Shown here: positions 1 through 13,400 of the stretch, in pieces | Layout of the letters: each line of letters starts with the position of its first letter | Numbering within the stretch: the first letter of the stretch is position 1 | From: Alopecurus myosuroides | Lineage: Eukaryota; Streptophyta; Magnoliopsida; Poales; Poaceae | Reading direction: 5' to 3' | DNA length: 64,000 bases | Assembly: GCA_028641055.1 (NCBI GenBank) | Contig: CM054058.1 | Location: 500,109,919-500,173,918, forward strand | The notes under the pieces: generated by a model | What the model was told of the DNA's origin: nothing | Databases searched by the model: none | Seen by the model: only the letters and a program-made list of their open reading frames with translations | Program-made: the position numbers and the translations under genes

Positions 1-720
1 TTTTCCATTCTCGTTTTTTGTATCAAAGCGGACACCACTGTTTTGGTTGGTGCTCTTCTTATCTTGGGCGATCGTGTAAAATGTATTCCCATTTATCTCG
101 TACCCTTGAAAACTCCCAATAGTCGAAGATGGTGACCCGGCCAACATGTACAGCTGATCTTCAACAGTGGTGTCATTTATAAGATGTGTTGGCAACCAAC
201 TTCCGAAAGTCTCCATGTGTTTGCATTTAATCCATGAGTCATCCTTCCCCGGGTTTGTGGAGCGTACAATATTATTGTGTTCCTCGAGATACAGAGCCAC
301 GAAGATGGAATTTTGTAGAACTATGTAGTGTGCTTTAGTGAAAGAATGCCCGTCCCTGGGTATCATTGTTTTCTTTCCCAGCGTTCCTTTTCCCCTCAGT
401 CTCCCCTCATGCCGCGCTTCAGGAACACCAATCGTCTTAAGGTCAGGAATAAAGTCAACACGGAACCCAATGACCTCATCTGTTCCATAGCCATTCGAGA
501 TGCTTCCTTCTGGCCTAGCACGGTTATGAACATATTTCTTCAAGACTCCCATGAACCTCTCAAAGGGGAAAATATTGTGTAGAAATACCGGACCGAGAAT
601 ATGAATATCTTCACATAGGTGAACCAGGAGATGAGTCATAATGTTGAAGAAGGATGGTGGGAACACCAACTCAAAACTAACAAGACACTGGACCACGTCC
701 CTCTGTAATCTTGCCAGAAT
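1..720 (-). pseudogene. TNP2-like transposase, C-terminal part, open to the window edge
   Basis: This is the continuation of the transposase in a shifted frame. The stretch from about 832 to 724 already reads in this frame, then comes a TAA at 721-723, and the frame stays open from 720 to the window edge (about 240 codons). Visible motifs include FPPSFFNIMTHLLVHL and RARPEGSI, which are family hallmarks of the DUF4218-like region behind the TNP2 core. The rest probably corresponds to the DUF4216-like tail. The end is not visible. Two disruptions against 677-2917 mark the gene as decayed. Confidence 0.8.
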
Positions 721-2917
721 TTATTGATCGATTACCTTCTGAGATATTGCGTTGAGGAATGCACATAGCTTCACAATGGGTACTCGAACATTTTCCGGTA
801 GAAGCCCCCTCAATGCAATCGGAAACAAATGCGTCAATCACGTGGCAGTCATGAGACTTCAGCTTTTGGAATTTTTTCTCTGCCATGTATATTATCCCCT
901 TTATATTCGACGAGAAGCCAGACGGAACCTTGATACTGTAAAGGATTTCAAAAAATATTTCCTTCTCTGCTTTAGTAAGAGCATAGCTGCTTAAGTAATG
1001 GCGCCCTGTATCCGTGTGCTTGTTGCTTGGGTCTTTCATACGTTGCAGGTCCTCCTGTGCTTCTGGTGTATCTTTTGACTTCCCATACACACCCAGGAAG
1101 CATAGCAGGTTGACGCAGAGATTCTTTGTCACGTGCATCACGTCGATTGAAGAGCGGACCTCTAGAACTTTCCAATAGGGTAGCTCCCAAAATATAGATT
1201 TCTTCTTCCACATGGGTGCGCGCTTATCAGGGCCGTTCGGAACAGGTTGGCTGCCATCACCCTTCCCAAAGATTACTTTTAGGTCCTTGGCCATATCGAA
1301 TAAATCATTACCACTACGGAGGTCAGGCTTCTTCCGGGTATCTGCCTCACCTCTCAAATGCTTCCCTCCTTTATTTCTTACGGGATGCTTCATCGGAAGA
1401 AATCTACGATGCCCCATGTATACAACCTTTTTACATTTATCCAAATAAACACTGTCAGTCTTATCTAAACAGTGTGTGCATGCATTGTATCCCTTGTTTA
1501 TATGTACGGAAATGTTACTAAGAGCAGGCCAATCATTGATGGTTACGAAAAGCAACGCCCGTAGGTCAAATGGATTTTGTTGGTTCTCATCCCACACACG
1601 TACACCTGGTTTTCCCCACAATTGTAAGAGTTCTTCCACTAATGGCCATAGATACACATCAATGTCGTTGCCAGGTTTCCTCGGGCCTTGGATGAGAACT
1701 GGCATCATAATGAACTTGCGCTTCATGCACAACCAAGGAGGAAGGTCGTAAATACATAGAGTCACGGGCCAGGTGCTATGACTGGAGCTCTGCTCTCCAA
1801 AAGTATTAAAGCCATCTGTACTTAGACCAAACCATAAGTTTCTTGCCTCTCCTGTAAAGTCCGGGAAGTCTCTCTCGATCTTTCTCCACTGCGATCCATC
1901 AGCGGGGTGTCTCAACTTTCCGTCTTTCTTACGGTCTTCTTTCTGCCATCGCAACAACCTAGCATGCTATTTGTTTCTAAACAGATGTTTCAACCGTGGT
2001 ATTATAGCAGCATACCACATCACCTTTGCAGGAACCCTCTTATGAGGGGGCTCGCCGTCAACAGCACCAGGGTCATCTGCTCTGATCTTATACCGCCGTT
2101 CAGTGCATACCGGACATTCATCCAAATTCTCGTACTTCTCACCTTGGTAGAGGATGTAGTCATTAATGCATGCATGTATCTTCTGCACATCTAATCCTAG
2201 ATGGCGGAGAGCTTTCTTTGCTTCGTACATACTCTCAAGCAATTCGTTATCCTTTGGAAGCTTTGGCTTCATTAGTTGAAGTAAACTCTCAAATGCCTTG
2301 TCAGTCACACCGTTCTGTGCCTTCCATTTCAGCAACTCCAGTGTGGTACCGAGCTTTGTGCTGCCATCTTTGCAATTTGGGTACAACAACTATTTATGAT
2401 CCTGTAATATGTTGTCCAGCTTCAACCTCTCCAATTCACTTTCACAATCTTCCCTTGCATCAGCAATAACTCAGCCAAGATCATCATCGGGCTCTTCTAA
2501 TGCCCGTTCTTGATCACCTCCTTCTTCTGCATTGTCTTCCATTGCAGTATCACCGTATTCAGGGAACAAAGGATCTTCTTCTTCATTGTCTTCCATCACA
2601 ACCCCTCTTTCTCCATGCTTGGTCCAGCAATTATAGCTGGACATGAAACCTCTCCGCAGTAGGTGGCCGTGAAGGACTCTTGAGGAAGAGTGCTCCCTGA
2701 CGTTACGACAATCAACACATGGGCAACACATAAAGCCATTATCTTTGTTCGCCTGAGCTACAGCAAGAAATGCATTCAGGCCTGCCATATACTCGGAAGT
2801 GCGTCGGTCACCGTACATCCATCGTTGTCGTGCATCCATCTGCATCGTATAATTAAGTTTATCAAAAAACATTACAATAACATCTTCAATAGAGAAATGA
2901 CCAAAGTACATCGACAA
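677..2917 (-). pseudogene. TNP2-like CACTA transposase, N-terminal and central part, broken
   Basis: Reading from 2917 leftward, the first block has a transposase-associated N-terminal domain with a Cys-rich CCPCVDCRN motif and an acidic tail. The second block (2389-1967) and third block (1957-677) match the central Transposase_21 (TNP2) region, with a CPVC motif and a NLWFGLSTDGFNTFG stretch typical of the family. All three blocks share one reading frame. They are separated by in-frame stops at 2471-2473, 2390-2392 and 1964-1966, and a frameshift lies near 835. The family function is binding the terminal and subterminal repeats and cutting the element out. The stops indicate that this copy no longer makes a full transposase. 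Confidence 0.88.
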
Positions 2918-2929
2918 ATATAACTTTTT

Positions 2930-3380
2930 TATGTATCAATTACAGATGAAAAAGATAAGTTTGCTAACCTCGGTCGAAGATACCATTTTCTGTGAGCTAA
3001 TGTGTGGCTTGGGTATTTCGTCGAGCACCTCGTGTGCATAGTAAAATAACACACACTAGCACCCACCTCTCTCACTCCTCCAATCCAAAAAAAAACAGAG
3101 GGAAGGGGGGCTAGGAGGCAGTATATGTAGGGGAAGAGGGGCATTGGTCCCGGTTTGTGGCATGAACCGGGACCAATGCCCTTGTGCGTGCCACGTGGCC
3201 TGTGGCGAGTCATTGGTCCCGGTTCATGCCACAAACTGGGACAAATGCCTGCTAACGAACTGGGACCAATGCCCCCAGGAGATTTCTGCTGCCTCGGGTG
3301 CACAAACCGGGACCAATGCATAGCATTTGTCCCGAATTTTGATGCAACCGGGACTAATGCCTTTTCTAGCCCTGGACGAA
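2930..3380 (-). repeat. CACTA subterminal repeat region with a 17-bp-arm hairpin
   Basis: Short motifs of the form CATTGGTCCCGGTT and their inverse occur at least six times between 3139 and 3360. Arms 3139-3155 and 3165-3181 are perfect inverse copies (17 bp) around a 9-base loop. In CACTA elements such subterminal repeats are the transposase binding sites. Nothing coding is credible here. Confidence 0.85.
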
Positions 3381-3400
3381 AGGTGTTGTTTCCACTAGTG
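3381..3400 (-). repeat. CACTA terminal inverted repeat
   Basis: On minus this reads CACTAGTGGAAACAACACCT, with the invariant CACTA at the very end. The same start, with one base changed, is found at 61068 on plus. Confidence 0.92.
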
Positions 3401-6400
3401 GAGAAAGGAAACGCCCTTTGCGCTGAGCAAGTCATCACAAGGGAGGAATTGAAGGAGCTAGCTAAGGAAGTTTCGCCGATGGAAATGCTTCAAGGCCTCG
3501 GAAAATACAAGACAGATTATCCTAGATCCCAAAGATCCGACAAAATTTGTCGTAGTGGGAACTGGGATGACCGACAAATAGGAAGACGCGCTCATCAAGT
3601 TCCTCCGTGAGGACTGGGATATTTTTGCCTGGTGTCCTGCGGACATGCCGGGAGTACCCAGAGAACTTGTTGAGCATCAAATGAAAGTGATTCCAGGTTC
3701 AAAACCTGTCAAACAAGGTCTCCATCGTTTCGATGGAAGAAGCCGAAAGGCTATAGGTAAGGAAATTATCCGACTTTTAGAAGCTGATTTTATCCGGGAA
3801 GTTATACATACTGATTGGTCTGCAAACCCAGTATTAGTACCGAAGAAAGACAATAGTGTTCTTAGGATGTGTATAGATTACACCGGCTTGAACAAGTTGT
3901 GTCCAAAACATAGGTTCCCGTTACCTCGAATCGATCAAATAATTGATGCCACTGCTGGCTCTGAGCTTTTGTACTTTTTGGATGCTTATTCCGGGTACCA
4001 TCAAATACGTATGAAGGAGGAGGATCAAATAAAAACTTCCTTCATAACCACGTATGGAACATACTATTACATAACCATGCCTTTTGGCTTGAAGAACGCC
4101 GGTGCAACTTAGCAGCGTTGCATGCAAAGATGCCTGCATAGTCAAATCGGCAAAAATGTCCATGTTTACGTGGATGACATTGACATAGTTTCCAAGGAAA
4201 AGATACACTCCTTGAAGATATACGAGAAAATTTCTAAAATTTGCGCACTTATAAAACGAAGTTGAATCCATTAAAGTGCGTATTGGGGGTTCCCTCAGGA
4301 AAGCTTCTGGGTTTTATCGTTTCTCACCGAGGAATAGAAGTAACACCGGAAAAGATCAAGGAAATATTGAATATCACAAGGGCTACATGCTTAAAAGATG
4401 TCCAAAGATTGACGGGATTTGCAGCCGCAGTCAGCAGGTTCACAAACCGGCTAGGAGATAAGGCTCTGCCATTATACAAATTGTTGAAGAAATCCGACAA
4501 ATTTGAATGGAAAGAAGAGGCGGACAAAGCATTAACCCAGCTAAAAGAAACCTTGATGAAAGCTCCGATTTTGGCATCCCCAAAAGACGAACAACCCATG
4601 TTAGTGTATCTTACAGCAACAAACAGGGTTATCGGCGCAGTGATAATTGTGGAAAAGAGGAAAGACAAACAAAGTATACCAGATCAGCTTCCAATGTACT
4701 ATGTTAGCGAAGTATTCCCCGAGTCAAAGCAAAGGTACCCACATTATCAAAAACTGGCATATGGCGTGTTTTTTGCATCTCGAAAACTCCGCTATTATTT
4801 CCAAAGATATTCCATAACAGTGGTAAGAAAAGCACCACTAGGGGATATTATCAACAATGCGGACGCAACAGGCCGAGTTGCCAAATGGGGCATTGAGCTC
4901 GCTGCGTTCGACATTAAGTACCAACCTAGGATGGCAATTAAATCCCAGATGTTGGCAGATTTTGTCGCTGATTGGACAGAAGCAATGGAAAACACACCAA
5001 TGCCGGAATCGGAATATTGGATCATGCATTTTGATGGATCCAAAATGAAGGAAGGCGCCGGAGCTGGTGTAGTGCTTAAATCTCCAAAAGGTGACATTAT
5101 GGAGTATGTATTACAAATACACTTCAACGCCAGCAACAATCTGGTAGAATACGAAGCTTTGCTTCATGGCTTGCATATTGCAAAGGAAATAGGTTTCAAG
5201 CGCATACTCTGTTATGGTGAGTCGGATTTGGTACAGCATCAGCTAAACCAAACATGGGATACCAAAATCCCCATTATTGCCGAATATGGGAGAACTGTGG
5301 ACGAGTTTGCCATTTGCTTCCTAGGATTTGAAGTGCTTCATATCAAAAGGGAAGAAAACTAGAACGCGGATGCATTAGCCCGCATGGGATCGGAAAGAGT
5401 GAAAACCCTACCACCCGGTGTGTTTGTCCAACATTTGCATGAACCATTGATCAAAGGTAAAGATGTGGATTATCCTCTCGTTTCCGAGTCAATTGAAGTC
5501 GTTCTTGTTAAACCGGATTTGACAATTCCATATTTAAACTTCTTAGTCGATCAGAAGTTCCCGGATGGAGCAGACGAGGTCTTGCAAAGACAGATACAAC
5601 ATCGATGCAAAGGATACACGGTAATTAATGGGTGTCTTTATAAACACAGTACTATCGGAATTTTTCAGCAGTGTATTCCACCAGAAGAAGGACAAGAAAT
5701 ATTGCAAGAAATCCATGCAGGAGATTGCGGACATCATGCTCAATCAAAAAGCATAGTCAAAAAAGCATTCCGCACAGTATTTTTCTGGCTCGCGGCCAAG
5801 ACAGGTGCAGAGCACATAGTGAACACATGTGCCGGATGCTATTATTACGCCAAGCAGACGAATATGCCAGCTCAAGCACTCAAAACTATCCCTATAACAT
5901 GACCATTTGCAGTCTGGGGGCTAGATATGATGGGACCATTCAAAACTGCAAGAGGCGGACTTACACATCTACTCGTTGCAGTAGATAAGTATACCACGTG
6001 GGTGGAGGCGAAACCCATCAAAACATTTGACGGTGTGACTGCCAGGAATTTAATCATTGACATAGTCACGAGATACGGCGGTCCACACAGCATAATCACG
6101 GATAACGGGACAAATTTATCTATTGGAGAGTTGGCAAAATAGTACCGACAAACGGGAATTCCCCTAGATCTAGCATCTGTGGCACACCCACAATCCAATG
6201 GACAGGTTGAACGAATGAATAGTTCTATCCTGCAGGGAATACGGTCAAGACTCGAATCTCCTCTTCATAGAGCAGCTGGAGCATGGGTAGAAGAATTGCC
6301 TTCCGTGCTTTGGAGTAATCGAACGACGCCGAATAGATCAACTGGACAAACCCCGTTTTTCCTGGTTTATGGTGCAGAAGCAGTGCTTCCTACAGACAAG

Positions 6401-6813
6401 CTCCATGATAGCCAAGAGTGCTAGCATACAAAGACTCAGATGCCGAAAACGCACGACAAGATGTCGTCGATCTCTTAGAAGAAGAACGAGAACTTGTGCT
6501 ACAAAGATCCGCCATTTATCAGCAGGGACTGCAACGGTATCATAGTCGGAAAATCAAGCATCGTTCTTTCAAAGAAGGTGACCTAGTGCTAAGATTGGTG
6601 CAGGAAAAGAAGCACAAATTAGCCCTAGTTTGGGAGGGACCGTTCGTCATTAGCAAGGTTATGAAAAACGGATCATAATATCTTGTAGATATTCGGGATA
6701 CAGAAGATGATCCTAAAAGACCGAATCGCAAAAGAAAGAGAAAGATAGATGTCGAACTAGGGGAGACAAAGAGACCCTGGAGCATCCAGCAGTTACGTCC
6801 ATTCTACACTTAG
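3401..6813 (+). pseudogene. Gypsy A pol: reverse transcriptase, RNase H, integrase (broken)
   Basis: The translated pieces align in order with the intact pol at 42785-46135. The RT has SANPVLVPKKD, LDAYSGYHQI and the catalytic YVDD (about 4160-4171). RNase H has FDGSK and the EYEALL helix (about 5030-5160). The integrase zinc-binding part is near 5705-5850, followed by a DDE core with WGLDMMGPF and ITDNGTN. The C-terminal end RPWSIQQLRPFYT stops at 6811-6813. Breaks are stops at 3579-3581, 4110-4112, 5360-5362, 5900-5902, 6140-6142 and 6676-6678, with frameshifts near 4200 and 6415. No functional product is expected. Confidence 0.92.
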
Positions 6814-7426
6814 TTCAATTTCTATGTAAACATCTTTGAGATCATGAAATAAAGTTGTCGGAATTCATGCATTACTGTTTTATCTGTTCATTTTCATACA
6901 AAGCATAAGTCCGACTTTATCTATATCCCAATGATCTTTCAAAATACTCAATGTTAACCCGAATTGTGCCCGCGTGCCCGGAATTATAAAACTGAATGCT
7001 TTGCAGCCTAATGAGGCTTACGGAAACCCAGATTGTGCCTGCGTGCCTAAGTTTCATACATTTTCAAAAAATTATTTACTCTTTCCTAAGTACTATCTGA
7101 TTGTTTGTGTGTTGGATCACTGAAATTAGTAAGTAAAAATGCCTTAGTACAATCTGTGTTTCCGAGTTTTGACTGATAGGTTAAACCCAGTCACTTGGCA
7201 TGAAAATTAAGTGCTATTGAGCCATTTCAACACTAAGGACAGTCAAAACATATAAACCAGAGAACTTAGAAGGCAAAGGACTTAAAACCCGAAAAATCTT
7301 GCAAATACATAAATTTTACTGCAAAAGGGGGGATGCTTGTTTATACAAATGATAGATAGCATTACAATGGATATTACATTAAGAGAATAGTAATGCTTCT
7401 ATTTTTTCCTACTATCTACCCAGGAA
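6814..7426 (+). other. Gypsy A spacer between pol and the antisense ORF
   Basis: This is AT-rich, non-coding DNA. It contains a diverged internal duplication of a phrase with CCCGAATTGTGCCCGCGTGCC near 6957, echoed near 7025. I see no gene. Confidence 0.6.
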
Positions 7427-10400
7427 TCAAACTGCCTCTTCAGAGTCCGAGTCCTCCCCTTCGTTGCAGGGGTCCTCGGGAGTTGCCGGAATTTCCTCCT
7501 CTGGGTAGAAGGTGGAGATGTTCACCGTTTGCACTATCTTCGTAGCGTGGCCTTTTACGGAGTCGAAGATGCTGGCTCGCTGCATTTCCGTGTATCCTTG
7601 AGGGATACCGGTCGCCACACGCAAAGACTTGGCAGTGGTATATTGCATACGCATGAGCCCAAGGGCCATGCATGCACCACCATGAGCTGTGGAACGAAAC
7701 CAGCACTCCTTCTGGTTTGCCACCTCCTCGATCGCTTCCGGAAGTTTGCTAACTTCCGAGAGTTCTCCTGCTTTATCGGGAATATACTTGTTAACAAGTA
7801 ACATCCTCGCACATTTCAGCGCGGCGAAGATCCTCCTGAAAGCCCGAATTCTGTCAATCCGGGTAAGCAAGGGGTTTCCCTCTATTTACATCAACAAAGA
7901 AAAGTTAGAAAAAACAGAGGAGGAAACAAAAGAAACATACTGTAAAAAGTATAAGGAGAAAAAATCCTGTAAAAGACTAAAGATCTTACCGAGAATTTTG
8001 TCCATTTCAATGCCTTCTTCAAGGCATTGATTTAGCGCGTTCTCCAGGTCGAGGATGGTGGCCTTGTTCTTCTCAGCCTGGGAAGATGCCTTGGACTCGG
8101 CGATCCCGACAGCCAGCTGGCTGGCCTCCAGGTCCTTCTGGAGCTTTACATTGATTTTGTAAAGCTCCGAGTTTTCCTTTTGGAGGTTCTCGGTATTGCC
8201 GGCATCTTCAGCAATTTGCTTGGCTTTCGCCAAAGAAGCTAAAAAGCAAGGAAAATGAAGAGTTCAAAAAAACTCGGAAAATGACTTAGAAAAATTCTCA
8301 CAAAAATAGCAGTGTGAAAGAATGAAAAACTTACATGCTGATTCCTTCAGCTCACACTGCACAGATTCCAATTCCGAGTCATTGTCTTCAAGAATTCCAA
8401 GGAGAGTTTTCACCTCCTTATTCTTGATGGTAAGTTTACTAAAAACTTCCATGTTAATTGTCTCGGCAGTTTGCTGAAACATGGACAAGAGAAATAACGC
8501 TTAAGTCAAAAAACAAGCAAGAACAGGAAGAAAGCATTCAGTCAAAAAGTATACAATTGGCTAAATGCTTGGGGGCTAGAGATATTTAATTGGCTCATTC
8601 TTGTAAGACTTGCCAGATTTTCGTTAAATTCCTTTGCGTATTCGGCAAAGAGAATTCTGACATGGCAAAGGCCGTCTTGTATGACCTGCCGAGGCAGGAA
8701 GACGTAATTATTCCTAACTATAAGCCCGCCTTGCGGCCAGGGACGGATTAAAGGAGCTGGAGCAAAGTACTTTGTCGCCCACGGATGGATATACCCGTGT
8801 TCGTCAAAAGGCTCTTCTTTTACCTTGAAGTCTTTGTCAAAAGTTGGAATAGGCTCCTCCTTTGGAACTTGCGAAGGGCCTCCCACTTCCGGCTCCGCCC
8901 TTTCCCTCGTGTCCGACTCGGGCGCAATGGGCTGGCTGGACTGCAAGAGATAATCTCCCTCCCTTGCAGCTGATTTTTCTTCACCTGCTGCAATCAGAGT
9001 GTCGGGTGCTGCAGCGGGAGACGGCTGCGCTCCTCTCTTAACAACAGCCTTATGTTTCTTCCGGCTTTTTGGCTTCAGAGTGGTAGGAGCAAGGCTAGAA
9101 AGGAAAAGCAAGGAATTCCGACAAGTAAGAATCCGAGAAACAAAATTCATGCAATAAAAAAGCATAGAAAAAGAAAGAACCTGGGATTTCTTACCTAGAT
9201 GTTGCAACGGCGACGCCGTCAAGGTCGATCACCTCCTGAGTCGCGGAGGGTGTAACATCCCAAGTCTGAAAAATAGCCATTAGAATGTTTGCTCTCTGTT
9301 ATTTTATGTTTTGCATCATGACATCATGTTCATTGCATTTGTTTTGTTTGTTTTCCATTTGTTTTCCAACTGTTTTCCTTTGTTTTCTATTTGAATTTCA
9401 AACCAAAATTCAAACCTTTTGTTTCATCCTTGTGATGTTACAATTTCCAAAATGTTATTTCAAATAAAAACAACCAATTGTTTCCTTTAATCTATAAGAT
9501 TCAACTATTTAAATTTGTGGCTTCTAATCTTTCACTTATTTAAAATGTTAACTAAAAGGTTATTCAAATCCAATTGCATTGTTCAACAGCACCCAATTGG
9601 AAAATTATGAAAATTACCAAAACAATCTAATCTTTTGTTTCCATTTATCCCATGTTTGACCAACTAACAAAATGGTGGTTTTATTTCAATTAATAAATTC
9701 CAATTGGTCTTTCAAATTCAAACCAAATCACTAAGCAGTACCCACTTTGGAAATTATGAAAATAACCAAAACATTTGTGCTCATTTGTTCACAATTAAAA
9801 TCACTTGATCACCCTATTTTAAAGCATTGTTTTTAATAACCACTTAACCACAAAATTCAATTAAATCCACTCCAAAAATCAAACAGCACATAATTCAAAT
9901 AATTTTGAAACCACAAACTTGCTTTGGGTTACCAATCCATTAAGGAGCTCATCCTAATTTTTTTTCTGAAATTTTTGATAACTCAAAAATCCTCTTTTGC
10001 TTCCTATTCCTTTTTCTGCAAAAAAATATATAATCAGAACAAAATAGAAAAAAAAGGAACGCAGGAGAGGGAGCAGCCCAGCCCAACTTACCTTCTCCAC
10101 GGCCCGATACCCCCTCCTTTCTTCCTCCCTCGTACGGCTCCAATCTGAAGCAGCAACGGCTGCTGCTCGCTCTCCCTCCTCCTCTTAAACCTAGCCCTAG
10201 GGCTCCTGCCCTAGACCTACCTCCCTCCTCTCTCCCTCTCTCGCGCCGACGCCTTGCTCCTTGTTCATCCACCTCCTCTCCCTGCCCGCTATTCTCTGAA
10301 CCTGAAACCCCAAACGCCACCGAGCCATCACCTCCTGAATCTTCGGCGCTCCTCGACGCCATGGTCGCCGCCGGGCCGTACTAACGAGGGGAATGGATTC

Positions 10401-13400
10401 CCCTCCCCTCCGCCGTCCTCCTCGACATCCCAGCGGCGACGGGGAGGGTCTGTACCGACACCGCCGTCCTCCTCCAGGCGCCGCCGGCCACCTGCTCCTC
10501 CCCGAGGTGCCCATCCTTCAGCCAAGGTGAGCACCGCCCCTCGACCTTTCCCTCTCTGCCCTCGGGGCCCCGCGCCCACCAAGCACCGCAGCACCCGCCG
10601 CCCTAGCCTGCCTCGCACCGCAGCAATCGCGGCCACCGCGGCGAGTCACTGCCGTCGCCGCATGTTCTTCTCTGCCAGCGAACTGAATCTTCGTTCAGTT
10701 AATTTCAGTTAACACCCCGCGGAACACCTTATCCTACCTCGCTACGTTTCCCTGACAAGGATTGGCTCACAGCCCAACTGGCAACAGACTGGTGCGCCCG
10801 AGCGAGAGCTCGCGGGATCGAGCCCCGCGCGGGGCGATTTTTCGCATCCCATTTTTCCTTCCACGCGCGCCCGCGTGGGACCCGCGCGTCATAGACCGCC
10901 ACTGCCACCTCACAGCTCCCCCGCCTCGTTGGCACGCCATAGTGGCATGGGCCCGCACGGCAGCGTCTCAGGCCAGAATTGCACGGGGTGTAAAACGTCC
11001 AGGGGCCCCTCTGCAATTCAGTTTCTTTCTTTTTAGGTCCCTGCATTTACTTTTTGGCCCCTAAAATGGAAATGTGAATAACTTTCAAATGCCAAATCCA
11101 ATTAAGATAAATAAAATATGCACACTGGTCCAAATTAAATTCTCTATCTAATGGTGCCATTTGTTTCCTGTTTTGAAGTTCCAAAATGCAATCTAATTTT
11201 TAATTCAAATAAATCAATTACAAATTTCTAAAATCAATAACTAATTCATTCTTAATCCAATAAATGCAAATAAAATATGTTTTCCATGCCATTTTGAATA
11301 ACCTTTTCAAATATAAATATTGTTTCATGGTTTGAATAATTAAAATTGCCTTAAACAATTTAATCCTTGTTTAATTCAATTAAAATTGCTAAAATCATAA
11401 CTTGCTCAAAATAATTTATTTTTGAACATGCAAAATATGTTTTCAAACCATCAAAGTGTGAACTTTTCAAATGTGCATTTGAATTTATGATTTGAACAAA
11501 TAAAATTCAAATAATATTCAAACTTGTTCTAAATTCAATTAAAACTTGTTTAATATTGTTTAATTCATAATAAATTCATCATAATCCAAATTTCAATATT
11601 TGAAACCTGTAATCCAACTAAAATTTGTTGTTCTTTTCAAATATAAACTTTGTTATTTGTTTTGAACACTTTAACTTGTTGAAAACAACAATTACTTGTG
11701 TGACATGTTTTAAGTAACCAAACTTTCCAAACTTAATCAATGATTTCCAAAACTTGTTCCAATCCTTTTTCACTTGCATCTATCATTGTTATTTGTTGTT
11801 ATTTTGTTGTTAACATCATGCATGCATCATGCTAACAACTCTCACATAATAATTAATTGTAAATCATTTGTTTCCCACTTATTTCAATGGATCTTTTCCA
11901 TATGCAATCCAATTGCATATGGGTCCAATTAAATTGTGTTATCTTGTCAAGTAGTTTATTTTGATGCATCTATTAACATGACATGCATCATCCCATGTTT
12001 GTGCACCTATGCCATTATATTGATTGTTTATCTTTCTGCAATGTTTGTTTGCTTCTTCCCGGATAAACGACGACGTTGAGACCGCCGATACTTACGACAC
12101 CCCTTCTAAGGAGTTAGCTCAGTACCAGGCTACTGGGTTTGCAGGCAAGTTATCACTCACATGAACCACTGTGTTCCTTTCAACATTGATTACCGATACT
12201 TTCCGTTGTTCTTTTCTGCTAGCCTTAGTAGTAGTTGTTTCTGTTACGAACCTATCACATGAATCCCTTAACCCTGATATTGCCTCACCCCCACTCCTAT
12301 CACCCCTTTGGTTGAGCCAGTATCTTACTAGCATGCTTAGGTTGTTTTGCTCGAGTCTGTTACCCGTTACTTTCTGTTACTATTACTATTATGTTCTGGG
12401 GGCTCGATGTTTAATCAATCAACCATGCTAATGTTATTATCAATAATAAATTTGATGATAAGGCACCGGCAGGAGGCCCAGGGTGGTTTTGAGGCCTGCT
12501 AGTGTCGACCCTAATAGGAAAAGGGTCTTGTCTACTGATCCATGATGAGCGCACTAACCGCATGTGGGAAGCGAGTATGGGCGCCCCCCTCAATTTGATT
12601 CGATTCGCATCTCGTCCAAATCGCCACACGTAGTTCGGGCTTTCCATTTGCTGCATGCATGATCTTGCGAGCCCAGGCCAGGGTGGAACTTTTGTAGTCG
12701 GCATTTAGGGCGGCGTGGTCTTCCAGTGCTATGAGGGTCCCCTTTTCTTCGTGGGGCTCGATTAGCCGCGCACGCACAGCACGTGGTGCTTTGGGCTTGA
12801 TGCGAAGAAGAGTTGAGTTGTGTAGAGTTCCTCGCTTGGTGGGTTTGATTCCCGTCTGGCGGGATATTCTTGCGTGTACGGCCAAATTGGTGCAACCCTG
12901 CAGGGATAATCTTCTCGAGAAGCCGTGTTTTCCGCGGTTATGGATTACTTGGTGAAAGTACTGGCTAACAAGTACTCAGGACAACTTAAACCTAATGATT
13001 AACAACCTTACACCCAATGATTAACAACTTGACTAGTAATAGGCTTATTGACACAATAATTTGAACCAACATTAATTCAACTGTGTGAGTTATCCTCGGA
13101 TTGCTTCTTTGGATAAGGGGCGAGATCCAGGATGGGTTTGTTTGAAGTTATCTTTCAGTTGGTTACAATACTCGATCTTATCTCCTTTCTGTTAGCCGGA
13201 AGTGGTAGAATCTCTGTAGTTGGTTAGAGCAGCCAGTTGCAGCATCTTTATATCCCCTTTCCTTCCGTTGAACCCAAAGCATCTGTGCTTGGTGTTGACG
13301 GGTTACACTTTGGTGAATTGTGAGTCTTGCTTGCCAGTACGTTTATGTACTGACCCCTTTGGGGCTGTGGTTTCCGCAGACCTACGTTTCCGAAGATCTA

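Larger units (their letters stand above)
1..3400 (-). mobile_element. CACTA (En/Spm) DNA transposon, one end plus transposase; other end outside the window
   Basis: The right terminus at 3400 reads, on the minus strand, CACTAGTGGAAACAAC, the typical CACTA inverted terminus. It is followed inward by subterminal copies of a CCGGGACCAATGC-type motif and then by a TNP2-like transposase running leftward off the window. The element interrupts Gypsy element A: retroviral pol-like sequence starts directly at 3401. The target duplication cannot be checked because the other terminus is not in view. A second terminus of the same family lies at 61068. The coding part carries several stops and a frameshift, so this copy is probably not autonomous. 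Confidence 0.9.

Noticed and set aside
3401..6813. Pure C-to-T (methylation) decay of Gypsy A pol
   Set aside because: Some stops fit CAG-to-TAG or TGG-to-TGA, but others (4110, 6676) do not, and frameshifts occur too.
10130..10712. Pro/Ser/Arg-rich frames in the GC-rich part of the solo LTR
   Set aside because: High GC gives long frames on both strands; there is no domain, and it lies in a solo LTR.
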